NCBI RefSeq assembly: GCF_013085465.1
Contig: NZ_CP049838.1
Coordinates: 8,122,001 to 8,186,000 of the forward strand
Source: Streptomyces asoensis
Lineage (GTDB): Bacteria; Actinomycetota; Actinomycetes; Streptomycetales; Streptomycetaceae
DNA length: 64,000 nucleotides
Reading direction: 5' to 3'
In this document: positions 16,907 through 25,309 of the stretch, one piece after another
How positions within the stretch are numbered: position 1 is the stretch's first letter
Layout of the letters: every line of letters begins with the position of its first letter
Program-made: the position numbers and the translations under genes
The notes under the pieces: model-generated
Database searches by the model: none
What the model was told of the DNA's origin: nothing
Seen by the model: only the letters and a program-made list of their open reading frames with translations

Positions 16907-17754
16907 TGCGCATCTTCGATCCCCACATCCACATGACCTCGCGCACCACCGACGACTACGAGGCGATGCACGCGGCCGGTGTCCGCGCCGTCGTCGAGCC
17001 GTCCTTCTGGCTGGGACAGCCGCGCACCTCGACCGCCTCCTTCCTCGACTACTTCGACTCCCTTCTCGGCTGGGAACCGTTCCGGGCCGCGCAGTACGGC
17101 ATCGCCCATCACTGCGCGCTCGCCCTCAACCCCAAGGAGGCCAACGACCCGCGCTGCGCCGCCGTCCTGGAGGAGCTGCCGCGCTATCTCGTCAAGGACC
17201 ACGTCGTGGCCGTCGGCGAGATCGGCTACGACTCGATGACCCCCGCCGAGGACACCGCCCTGGCCGCCCAGCTCCAGCTGGCCGCCGACCATGCCCTGCC
17301 GGCCCTCGTGCACACCCCGCACCGCGACAAGCTCGCCGGACTGCGCCGCACCCTCGACGTCGTCCGTGAATCCGCCGTGCCGCCGGACCGGGTCCTGCTC
17401 GACCACCTCAACGAGACCACCGTGAAGGAGGCGAAGGACGCCGACTGCTGGCTGGGCTTCTCCGTCTACCCCGACACCAAGATGGACGAGACCCGCATGA
17501 TCGGGATCCTCCGCCTGTACGGGCCGGAGAAGGTCCTGGTGAACAGCGCCGCGGACTGGGGCAGGAGCGACCCGCTCAAGACCCGAAGGGTCGCCGACCT
17601 GATGCTCTCGGAGGGCTTCACCGAGGACGACGTCGATCTCGTCCTGTGGCGCAACCCCGTCGCCTTCTACGGCCTCAGTGGCCGCCTCGCCCTTGAGGTG
17701 ACCGCCCCCGACGCCACCCACGAGGGCAATTCCATCCTGCGCGGAGGGGAGTGA
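16906..17754 (+). CDS. eboB: TatD-family metal-dependent hydrolase EboB
   Basis: A 282-residue protein. ATG 16906 is chosen because it follows GGCAAGGAGTCCTG and starts the amidohydrolase strand MRIFDPHIHMTSRTTDDY; upstream codons lie inside eboA. DPHIHM gives the HxH metal pair. Further ligands are probably E of VVAVGEIGYDSM, H of PALVHTPHRDK, H of LLDHLNET and D of VNSAADWGRSDP. The fold and motifs match the TatD-like hydrolase of ebo operons. The substrate is unknown. It overlaps eboA by one base and is 3 bp before eboE. Confidence 0.87.
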   Translation: MRIFDPHIHMTSRTTDDYEAMHAAGVRAVVEPSFWLGQPRTSTASFLDYFDSLLGWEPFRAAQYGIAHHCALALNPKEANDPRCAAVLEELPRYLVKDHVVAVGEIGYDSMTPAEDTALAAQLQLAADHALPALVHTPHRDKLAGLRRTLDVVRESAVPPDRVLLDHLNETTVKEAKDADCWLGFSVYPDTKMDETRMIGILRLYGPEKVLVNSAADWGRSDPLKTRRVADLMLSEGFTEDDVDLVLWRNPVAFYGLSGRLALEVTAPDATHEGNSILRGGE

Positions 17755-17757
17755 GCG

Positions 17758-18927
17758 ATGCGCTTCCGTCACCCCGACGGCACCACCGTCCACCTCGCCT
17801 ACTGCACCAACGTGCACCCCGCCGAGACCCTCGACGGCGTCCTCGCCCAACTCCGCGACCACTGCGAACCCGTCCGGCGCCGCCTCGGCCGTGACCGGCT
17901 CGGTGTCGGGCTGTGGCTCGCCAGGGATGCCGCCCGGGCCCTGGACACCGACCCGTCGGCCCTGCGCGGCCTGCGCACCGCACTCGACCGGCGTGGCCTC
18001 GAGGTCGTCACCCTCAATGGTTTCCCGTACGAGGGTTTCGGCGCCGAAGAGGTCAAGTACCGTGTGTACAAGCCGGATTGGGCCGACGCTGAACGCCTCG
18101 AGCACACCACCGCACTGGCCCGTGTCCTCGCCGGACTCCTCCCCGACGACGTCACCGAAGGCACCATCTCCACCCTCCCGCTCGGCTGGCGCACCGCCTG
18201 GAACGATGCACGGGCCGCGACGGCCCACTCCGCCCTGCGCACCCTCGCCGAGCGCCTGGACGCGCTGGAGGAGCTGACCGGCCGCTCCGTCCGGGTCGGT
18301 CTGGAACCGGAACCGGGCTGCATCGTCGAGACCACCGCCGACGCCCTCGCCCCGCTCACGGCCGTCGGCCACCCCCGGATCGGTGTCTGCGTCGACACCT
18401 GCCATCTCGCCACCTCCTTCGAAGACCCGCACACCGCGCTGGACGCGCTCGCCGAAGCCCGCGTCCCCGTCGTCAAATCCCAGCTGTCAGCCGCCCTGCA
18501 CGCAGAGCACCCCCGTCTCCCCGCCGTCCGCGAAGTCCTCACCGCGTTCGACGAACCGCGCTTCCTGCACCAGACCCGCACCCTCACCGCCACCGGCCTG
18601 CACGGCACCGACGACCTCGGCGAGGCCCTCGTCGGCACCGCTCTGCCCGACACCGGACCCTGGCGCGCACACTTCCACGTCCCGCTGCACGCGGCCCCCG
18701 CCGCGCCCCTCACCTCCACGCTCCCGGTACTCCAAGCCGCGCTGACCCGCCTGGTCGGCGGTCCGCACCCGCTGACCAGGCACCTCGAGGTCGAGACCTA
18801 CACCTGGCAGGCCCTCCCGCCCGAGCTGCGGCCCCGCGCCCGAGCCCAGCTCGCCGACGGCATCGCCGCCGAACTCGCCCTGGCACGCGACCTCTTGACC
18901 GACCTCGGCCTCAAGGAGCTCCCATGA
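17758..18927 (+). CDS. eboE: Metabolite traffic protein EboE (TIM barrel)
   Basis: A 389-residue protein starting at ATG 17758. It has the characteristic EboE opening VHLAYCTNVHPAETLDGVL and the segment VVTLNGFPYEGFGAEEVKYR followed by VYKPDWADAER. GLEPEPGCIVETT and GVCVDTCHLATSFED are likely metal-binding strands of a xylose-isomerase-like barrel. EboE is the most diagnostic marker of ebo clusters. It presumably isomerises or binds a sugar-like part of the transported metabolite in the cytoplasm. The ATGA overlap with eboF shows coupled translation. Confidence 0.9.
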   Translation: MRFRHPDGTTVHLAYCTNVHPAETLDGVLAQLRDHCEPVRRRLGRDRLGVGLWLARDAARALDTDPSALRGLRTALDRRGLEVVTLNGFPYEGFGAEEVKYRVYKPDWADAERLEHTTALARVLAGLLPDDVTEGTISTLPLGWRTAWNDARAATAHSALRTLAERLDALEELTGRSVRVGLEPEPGCIVETTADALAPLTAVGHPRIGVCVDTCHLATSFEDPHTALDALAEARVPVVKSQLSAALHAEHPRLPAVREVLTAFDEPRFLHQTRTLTATGLHGTDDLGEALVGTALPDTGPWRAHFHVPLHAAPAAPLTSTLPVLQAALTRLVGGPHPLTRHLEVETYTWQALPPELRPRARAQLADGIAAELALARDLLTDLGLKELP

Positions 18928-20372
18928 GCAGCGCGGCATCGGCCGGCGCCGGGCCCCAGGACCGGCCCGGAGCCCACGCCCACGTCCCTGCCCCCAAGGT
19001 GCCTGTTCCCCTCCTCGTCCTCGACGTCGTCGGTCTCACCCCCCGTCTGCTCGATCACATGCCCCATCTCAAGACCCTCGCCCAGGCGGGCTCCCTGGCA
19101 CCGCTCGGGACCGTCCTGCCGGCCGTCACCTGCGCCGCGCAGTCCACCTTCCTCACCGGCACGCTCCCGGCGGAGCACGGCATCGTCGGCAACGGCTGGT
19201 ACTTCCGCGAGCTCGGCGACGTACTGCTGTGGCGGCAGCACAACGGTCTCGTCGCGGGCGACAAGCTGTGGGACGCCGCCCGGCGGGCGTACCCCGGCTA
19301 CACGGTCGCCAACATCTGCTGGTGGTACGCCATGGGCGCCGACACCGACTACACCGTCACCCCCCGTCCGATCTACTACTCCGACGGCCGCAAGGAACCC
19401 GACTGCTACACCCGGCCCCCGGCCCTGCACGACGAACTCACCGAGAAGCTCGGCACCTTCCCCCTCTTCCACTTCTGGGGACCGGGCGCCGACCTGGTCT
19501 CCAGCCGCTGGATCATCGACGCGACCCGCCACATCCTGCGCACCCGTAACCCCGACCTGGCCCTTTGCTACCTCCCTCACCTCGACTACGACCTCCAGCG
19601 TTTCGGCCCCGACGACCCGCGCTCCCTCCGGGCGGCCGCCGTCCTGGACGCTGCCATGGCGCCCCTCCTGGCCGACGCCCGGACGCAGGGCCGTACCGTC
19701 GTCGCGCTGTCCGAGTACGGCATCACCCGGGTGAGCAGGCCCGTCGACATCAACCGTGCCCTGCGCCGCGCGGGCCTGCTCGAGGTGCACACCCAGGACG
19801 GCATGGAGTACCTCGACCCGATGGCGTCCCGTGCCTTCGCGGTCGCTGATCACCAGCTCGCCCACGTCTATGTACGCCGTCCCGAGGACCTGGAGGTCGC
19901 CCGGGCCGCGCTCACCGGACTGCCGGGCATCGAGCTGATCCTCGACGACGAGGGGAAAAAGGCGCACCACCTGGACCACCCGCGCTCCGGCGAACTCGTC
20001 GCCGTGGCGGAGCCGGACGCCTGGTTCACGTACTACTACTGGCTCGACGACGCCCGCGCGCCCGACTTCGCACGACTCGTCGAGATCCACCGCAAACCCG
20101 GCTACGACCCGGTCGAGCTGTTCATGGATCCGCTCGACCCCTATGTGAAGGTCAAGGCGGCCACCGCCCTGGCGCGCAAGAAGCTCGGCCTGCGCTACCG
20201 CATGGCGGTGGTGCCCCTCGATCCGTCACCTATTCGCGGCAGCCACGGCCGCCTTCCCGCGAGCGACGACGACGGTCCGCTCCTCATCTGCTCCACCCCC
20301 CGTTCGCTCGGCGACCGCGTCGCGGCCACCGACGTGAAAGCACTGCTGCTCCAACTGGCCGGTCTGTGCTGA
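18924..20372 (+). CDS. eboF: Alkaline phosphatase/nucleotide pyrophosphatase-like protein EboF
   Basis: A 482-residue protein in an ATGA overlap with eboE. It belongs to the type I phosphodiesterase/nucleotide pyrophosphatase superfamily: an early strand LLVLDVVGLTPRLLDHMPHL, the nucleophile region LGTVLPAVTCAAQSTFLTGT (Thr nucleophile expected in VTCAAQST) and PAEHGIVGNGWYFRE. Later metal ligands are likely in LPHLDYDLQRFGPDDP, VALSEYGITRV and FAVADHQLAHVY. No signal peptide is evident, so it should act in the cytoplasm, removing or hydrolysing a phosphate group of the cluster product. It matches the phosphatase gene that closes known ebo operons. Confidence 0.87.
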   Translation: MSSAASAGAGPQDRPGAHAHVPAPKVPVPLLVLDVVGLTPRLLDHMPHLKTLAQAGSLAPLGTVLPAVTCAAQSTFLTGTLPAEHGIVGNGWYFRELGDVLLWRQHNGLVAGDKLWDAARRAYPGYTVANICWWYAMGADTDYTVTPRPIYYSDGRKEPDCYTRPPALHDELTEKLGTFPLFHFWGPGADLVSSRWIIDATRHILRTRNPDLALCYLPHLDYDLQRFGPDDPRSLRAAAVLDAAMAPLLADARTQGRTVVALSEYGITRVSRPVDINRALRRAGLLEVHTQDGMEYLDPMASRAFAVADHQLAHVYVRRPEDLEVARAALTGLPGIELILDDEGKKAHHLDHPRSGELVAVAEPDAWFTYYYWLDDARAPDFARLVEIHRKPGYDPVELFMDPLDPYVKVKAATALARKKLGLRYRMAVVPLDPSPIRGSHGRLPASDDDGPLLICSTPRSLGDRVAATDVKALLLQLAGLC

Positions 20373-20443
20373 CTGGTTGCCGACTGGTCACAAGTGAAGC
20401 ACTCACCACTGACAACGCCCTCCGATCCCGAGGAGTTCCAGAC

Positions 20444-21490
20444 ATGAGCCGCATCTCCGACATCGACCCCGAACTCACCCACCGCCTGACCAGACGAGGC
20501 ATGCTCGGCGTCGCCGCGGGAGCCACCGCGGCCGCACTGCTGGGGGCCGCCGCCTCGCCCGCCGGCGCGGCACCCGCCACCGGCACCGACGCCTCCGCCA
20601 CCGGCCGCGGCCGTCCCGTCCTGCCCCCCGGCCGGCTCGGCATCCAGCTCTACAGCCTGCGCGACAAGGTCTCCACGCTGGGCTTCGCCGCCGTCTTCGC
20701 CGAGTTGAAGAAGTACGGGTACGACGAGGTCGAGTTCGCCGGCTACACCCAGGGCTCCGCGGGCCCCATCACCCTTGCCCAGCTCAAGCGGCTGGCACGC
20801 AACCACGGCCTGACGCCGATCGGCAGCCACGTCGGCTACTACGCCAGTGACCCGAACGCCTACACCTTCGCCCAGAACCTCACCAAGGTCCTCGACGACG
20901 CCCAGGCCCTCGGCCTCAAGCACATCGGCACCGCCTCCGGCCCGTTCCGCTACGGCTCCACCGTCGACGCGTGGAAGCGCGCGGCCGAGGAGTTCAACAC
21001 GTACGGAGCGGCGGCGCGGGCCCGCGGCATGAAGTTCTACCAGCACAACCACTCCGACGAGTTCGGCTTCGCGACCGACAACCCCAAGGTCCGCCTCTAC
21101 GACGTACTGCTCGCCGAGACCGACCCCGACCTGGTGTTCCTGGAGATGGACATCTTCTGGGCGTACGCCGGCCAGTTCCGTTTCTCGAAGCGGGCCGACG
21201 GTACGGCCGCGCCCTTCGAGCCGCTGGACTACGTACTGAGGCAGCCGCATCGCTATCCGCTCTTCCACGTGAAGGACGGCGTCAGTGACCCCTCGAACGA
21301 GTTCGGGTACCGGATGACCGACGTCGGGGACGGCGACATCGACTACCAGCGGTTCATCTCCGCCGTCACCCGGCTGCGAGGTGAGCGGCCGGCCCACCAC
21401 TGGCAGGCCGAGCACGACAACCCGGTCGAGTCGTTCGCCTTCGCACGGAAGTCGAGTGCGCACCTGCACTCGTTGCGCGAGAAATGCTGA
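20444..21490 (+). CDS. Tat-exported sugar isomerase/epimerase-like TIM barrel
   Basis: A 348-residue protein. ATG 20444 is chosen because of the upstream CCGAGGAG and the signal peptide it opens: LTRRGMLGVAAGATAAALLG, a Tat signal with twin arginine, then an Ala-X-Ala-like site. The mature barrel (LGIQLYSLRDKVSTLGFAAV) has probable metal ligands in KFYQHNHSDEFG, VFLEMDIFWAYAGQ, LFHVKDGVSD and the DGDIDY segment. It resembles exported sugar isomerase/epimerases that pair with Gfo/Idh/MocA enzymes. It is 71 bp after eboF and is the last gene before a strong terminator, so it probably belongs to the same transcription unit. Confidence 0.87.
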   Translation: MSRISDIDPELTHRLTRRGMLGVAAGATAAALLGAAASPAGAAPATGTDASATGRGRPVLPPGRLGIQLYSLRDKVSTLGFAAVFAELKKYGYDEVEFAGYTQGSAGPITLAQLKRLARNHGLTPIGSHVGYYASDPNAYTFAQNLTKVLDDAQALGLKHIGTASGPFRYGSTVDAWKRAAEEFNTYGAAARARGMKFYQHNHSDEFGFATDNPKVRLYDVLLAETDPDLVFLEMDIFWAYAGQFRFSKRADGTAAPFEPLDYVLRQPHRYPLFHVKDGVSDPSNEFGYRMTDVGDGDIDYQRFISAVTRLRGERPAHHWQAEHDNPVESFAFARKSSAHLHSLREKC

Positions 21491-21518
21491 GCACCCGGCG
21501 CGACATGCGCTGAGCGTG

Positions 21519-21580
21519 CGCACGCGCGCGTGGAGGCCCACCCCGGCAGGTGACGGGGTGGGCCTCCACGCGCGCGTGCG
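21519..21580. terminator. Perfect 27-bp stem-loop, bidirectional terminator
   Basis: The arms at 21519-21545 and 21554-21580 are perfectly complementary over 27 bp with an 8-base loop. The hairpin lies between two converging genes (ends at 21490 and 21646) and is far longer than a typical intrinsic terminator. No U-tract follows, as is common in Streptomyces. Confidence 0.85.
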
Positions 21581-21645
21581 TCGTCAGCCCGCGGGCCGCC
21601 GCCGAACAGACCGCTGATCAGCTCGCGAGGGGATCTGCCGTCAGG

Positions 21646-23037
21646 TCAGGCCGTTTCCTCGCCGAGCGGATGCGGGTTGGGGACGATCCGACGACCGGCC
21701 GTCGGCCTGCCGGGTGCCTTCAGGAAGATCGCCAGTACCGCGGAGGCGAGCCCGATACAGCCCGCCAGGACGAACGCGCCCTCGTAGTCCCACACGCCGA
21801 CCACGATCGAGCCGACTCCGGAGCCCACGAGGCCCGAGACGAGCTTGGAGCTGTAGACCATGCCGTAGTTGCTGGCGTTGTTGTTCTCACCGAAGTAGTC
21901 CGCGGTCATCGCGGCGAATAGCGGGAAGATCGCGCCGCCGCCGAAGCCGGACACCATGGAGCAGAACAGGAAGAACGGCATGCTGCCCATCTGGCCGGAG
22001 ACCAGCACACCGAACTGCGCGGTACCGAGCACGAGGCAGACGATGATCAGGGTGTGGCGGCGTCCGTAACGGTCGGAGATCCAGCCGATGATGCCGCGCC
22101 CGGTGCCGTTGACGATCGCCTTCAGGGACATCGCCGTGGCCACGATCCCCCCGGCGAAGCCCATGTCCTTGCCGAACGGCACCTGGAAGGCGATACCGAA
22201 GATGTTGATGCCGGCCGTGCACAGCAGACAGAACCACATCATCCACAGGACGGGTGTACGCGCTGCCTCCTTGGGGGTGTACTGCTTCACGGCCGGCGGG
22301 TTCTTCTGAAGCGCCCGGCGGATCTTCGGGTCGTCGGTGAGCGTGAGCGGGTCGACGTGCGCCGGCCACCAGTTCTTCGGCGGGTCCTTGAAGAACCACC
22401 CCGCGAACGCCACGACGGAGCAGCAGACGAGGCCCACCGCCACCAGCACGCCCTTGTAGTTGCTCAGGTCCATGTACGACGTGAACAGGAACACAAAGGG
22501 CACCGAGCCGTAGGCGAAACCGCCGTTGACCATGCCGGTCTTGCCGCCCTTGCGCTCCGGGTACCACTTGCCGACCATGTTCACGCAGGTCGCGTAGACG
22601 AGGCCGGCGCCGATGCCGCTGCACATGCCGAAGCCGAGATAGGCGACGGTGACGTGCGGCGCGTACGCGAGGGACAGATAGCCGAGGACCGTGCCCAGCG
22701 CGCCGAGCATCATCGCGTACCGCGCGGGCAGTCTGCCGCTCTCCCGCAGTTGCCCGGCCGGGAAGGCCACGGCCGCCTGGAAGAACACCCAGGCGCCCAT
22801 CAGCCAGAAGATGTGCCCACTGCTCCACAGGTGGGCATCGTGCAGTGTGTCCTCGGCCGACGTGAACGCGTACTCCGAGGAGCTGATGCCCAGCATGCCC
22901 ATCCAGGGAAACAGCACCATGGTCCAGCGTGGTCGCCCCATGATGTCCCGGTCGCTCTCGCCGATCCGGTACACACGGCCGTTGCGGTCGGTCACCTCCC
23001 GGTAGGGGAGGGACGTCGAGTAGTCGGTGGTTGTCAT
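21646..23037 (-). CDS. OFA-family MFS transporter (oxalate/formate antiporter-like)
   Basis: A 463-residue membrane protein with about 12 helices. ATG 23037 (MTTTDYSTSLPYREV) is preferred over the in-frame upstream codons because it follows AAGGGG. GRPRWTMVLFPWMGMLGISS at the first helix and the MFS loop GWISDRYGRRHTL fit the OFA (OxlT-like) family of monocarboxylate/oxalate transporters. Its position next to the CoA-transferase, ThDP lyase and acyl-CoA synthetase suggests uptake of oxalate, formate or a related acid. A hairpin at 23113-23147 separates it from the synthetase gene, so it may have its own promoter. Confidence 0.87.
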   Translation of the reverse strand: MTTTDYSTSLPYREVTDRNGRVYRIGESDRDIMGRPRWTMVLFPWMGMLGISSSEYAFTSAEDTLHDAHLWSSGHIFWLMGAWVFFQAAVAFPAGQLRESGRLPARYAMMLGALGTVLGYLSLAYAPHVTVAYLGFGMCSGIGAGLVYATCVNMVGKWYPERKGGKTGMVNGGFAYGSVPFVFLFTSYMDLSNYKGVLVAVGLVCCSVVAFAGWFFKDPPKNWWPAHVDPLTLTDDPKIRRALQKNPPAVKQYTPKEAARTPVLWMMWFCLLCTAGINIFGIAFQVPFGKDMGFAGGIVATAMSLKAIVNGTGRGIIGWISDRYGRRHTLIIVCLVLGTAQFGVLVSGQMGSMPFFLFCSMVSGFGGGAIFPLFAAMTADYFGENNNASNYGMVYSSKLVSGLVGSGVGSIVVGVWDYEGAFVLAGCIGLASAVLAIFLKAPGRPTAGRRIVPNPHPLGEETA

Positions 23038-23112
23038 GTCGCTCAGCACCCCTTGCGTCGAAAGTTCTGGCCAGCGCCCCCTGTCCAATGCCTTTCGTGT
23101 GCGCTCGGGTCC

Positions 23113-23147
23113 CGGGGCCGGCCGACGCGCACCGTCGGCCGACCCCG
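23113..23147 (-). terminator. GC-rich hairpin after the acyl-CoA synthetase gene
   Basis: CGGGGCCGGCCGAC and GTCGGCCGACCCCG form a 14-bp stem with one mismatch and a 7-base loop. It lies just downstream (minus strand) of the synthetase stop at 23161 and before the transporter start, so it probably ends or reduces transcription from the operon upstream. Confidence 0.5.
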
Positions 23148-23160
23148 CGCCTGGGTCACG

Positions 23161-25308
23161 TCATGAACCGCCCCCCAACAGCCCTGCCGCACGCGCCCAC
23201 CGGTACTTGGCGCCGAGTACCGCCACCGGCTGCTCGGTCGTGTACGGGTAGGCCACGACGCCCCGTTCGTAGAGGTACTGGCAGGCCTCCTCGACCTCCA
23301 CGTCACCCGCGAGCGACGCCACGACGGGCTTCTCCACGCCGCGTTCGCGGAACTCGCCCACCACGCGCGCGGTGAGCTCCGCGAAGACCATCGGAGGAGT
23401 GACGATCGTGTGCCAGTAGCCGAGCACCAGCGCGTGGATGCGCGGGTCCTCGAGCCCCAGCCGGAGGGTGGCCTCGTACGTCGACGGCGGCTCGCCCCCG
23501 GTGATGTCGACCGGGTTGCCCGCCGCCCCGAAGGGCGGGATGAACGCGCGGAACGCCGTGTCCAGGTCCGGCGGGATCTCCATCAGGGTGAGGCCGTTGT
23601 CGGTCACGGCGTCCGACAGCAGCACACCGCTGCCGCCCGCGCCCGTGATGATCACGATGTTGTCCCCCTTGGGGGTGGGGAGGACCGGCAACGCGCGCGC
23701 GTACTCCAGCATGTCGTTCAGCCCCGGCGCCCTGATGACGCCCGCCTGCCGCAGGATGTCGTCGTAGACGGCGTCGTCGCCCGCGAGTGCCCCGGTGTGC
23801 GAGCCGGCCGCCTTCGCGCCCGCCGCCGTACGGCCCGCCTTCAGGACGACGACCGGCTTCTTCGGTACGGTCGCGCGCGCGGCCTCGACGAAGGCGCGGC
23901 CGTCCTTGAGGTCCTCCAGGTGCATCGCGATGCAGTCGGTGTGCGGGTCCTCGCCGAACCAGGTCAGCAGGTCGTCCTCGTCCAGATCCGACTTGTTGCC
24001 CAGCCCGACGATCGCCGACACTCCCGTCTTCGTGGTGCGCGCGAAGCCCAGGATGGCCATCCCGATGCCACCGGACTGCGAGGTCAGCGCGACCCCGCCC
24101 TTGACGTCGTACGGCGTGCAGAACGTGGCGCACAGGTCCTGCCAGGTCGAGTAGTAGCCGTAGATGTTCGGCCCGAGCAGCCGGACGCCGTACCGCTCGG
24201 CGATCGCCACGATCTCGTCCTGGAGCGCGTGTTCCCCGGTCTCCGCGAACCCGGAGGGGATCAGCACCGCGTTCGGGATGTTCTTGCGTCCCACCTCCTC
24301 CAGGGCCGAGGCCACGAACTTGGCGGGTATCGCGAAGACCGCCACATCCACCTCTCCGGGAACGTCGGTGACACTCTTGTACGCCTTGCGGCCCAAGATG
24401 TCATCGGCCCGGGGATTCACCGGATGGATGTCCCCGGCGAAACCGCCGTCGACGAGGTTGCGCATCACCGAGTTGCCGATCTTGCCCTGCTCGTTGGAGG
24501 CACCGATCACGGCGACGGACCGCGGCTCCATCAGACGGCGCATCGAGGTGAGGATCTCCGCGCGCGTGTAGCGTCGACGCGCCTTGACCGGCGTGTCGGA
24601 AAGGATCACGCGGATGTCCGCGGCGATCGCGCCCTCGGCCGTGGCGATCACCGGGTTGAGGTCCACCTCGGCGATCTCCGGGAAGTCCGCGACCAGCTGG
24701 GACACCCGGCGGATCTGCTCGGCGACCGCCCACCGGTCCACCCCGGCCTGCCCGCGCACCCCGCGCAGGATCTCCGCCGCCCGGATCGAGTCCAGCATGG
24801 ACAGCGCCTCGTCGGCTTCCACCGGAGCCAGCCGGAAGGTGACGTCCTTGAGCACCTCGACGAGCACCCCGCCGAGCCCGAACGCCACGACCTTGCCGAA
24901 CGTCGGATCGGTGACCGCGCCGACGATGACCTCCTGGCCCTTCGGCAGCAGTTCCTGGATCTGTACGCCCTCGACCCGGGCCCCGGCGTCGTACGCGCGC
25001 GCGTTCTCGACGATCCGGTGGAACGCCGCCCGTACGTCCGACGCCCCCTCCACCCCGACGATCACGCCGCCGGCGTCGGTCTTGTGCAGGATGTCCGGCG
25101 AGACGATCTTCATCACCACGGGGCCGCCGAAGCGCGCCGCGTACGCGACGGCCTCCTCGACGTCCCTCGCCAGTTCCTCGCCGGGTACGGCGATCCCGTA
25201 CGCGTCGGCGATCACCTTGCCCTCGGGCGCGGTCAGCGCGGTCCGCCCGTCGCCACGCACCGAGTCGAGCAGCGCACGCACCCTGAGCATCCGGTCCTCG
25301 GCCATCAT
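23161..25308 (-). CDS. NDP-forming acyl-CoA synthetase (acetate-CoA ligase family), fused beta-alpha
   Basis: A 715-residue protein starting at ATG 25308 or 25305, one base after the Frc stop. Residues about 10-230 are an ATP-grasp domain (EVIVGAVTDPTFGKVVAFGLGG). Residues about 250-370 are a CoA-binding Rossmann domain (SVAVIGASNEQGKIGNSVMR). The rest is the succinyl-CoA-ligase-like region with LTSQSGGIGMAILG and the phosphohistidine motif GSHTGALAGDD. Such enzymes convert an acyl-CoA, ADP (or GDP) and phosphate to acid plus ATP, or the reverse. The beta-before-alpha order is one of several known arrangements. In this operon it could activate an acid or recover energy from formyl-CoA or oxalyl-CoA. 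Confidence 0.87.
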   Translation of the reverse strand: MMAEDRMLRVRALLDSVRGDGRTALTAPEGKVIADAYGIAVPGEELARDVEEAVAYAARFGGPVVMKIVSPDILHKTDAGGVIVGVEGASDVRAAFHRIVENARAYDAGARVEGVQIQELLPKGQEVIVGAVTDPTFGKVVAFGLGGVLVEVLKDVTFRLAPVEADEALSMLDSIRAAEILRGVRGQAGVDRWAVAEQIRRVSQLVADFPEIAEVDLNPVIATAEGAIAADIRVILSDTPVKARRRYTRAEILTSMRRLMEPRSVAVIGASNEQGKIGNSVMRNLVDGGFAGDIHPVNPRADDILGRKAYKSVTDVPGEVDVAVFAIPAKFVASALEEVGRKNIPNAVLIPSGFAETGEHALQDEIVAIAERYGVRLLGPNIYGYYSTWQDLCATFCTPYDVKGGVALTSQSGGIGMAILGFARTTKTGVSAIVGLGNKSDLDEDDLLTWFGEDPHTDCIAMHLEDLKDGRAFVEAARATVPKKPVVVLKAGRTAAGAKAAGSHTGALAGDDAVYDDILRQAGVIRAPGLNDMLEYARALPVLPTPKGDNIVIITGAGGSGVLLSDAVTDNGLTLMEIPPDLDTAFRAFIPPFGAAGNPVDITGGEPPSTYEATLRLGLEDPRIHALVLGYWHTIVTPPMVFAELTARVVGEFRERGVEKPVVASLAGDVEVEEACQYLYERGVVAYPYTTEQPVAVLGAKYRWARAAGLLGGGS

Positions 25309-25309
25309 G

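Noticed and set aside
22054..23166. 370-codon plus-strand frame opposite the MFS transporter
   Set aside because: The minus strand shows twelve membrane helices and the MFS loop motif; the plus-strand frame looks non-coding.
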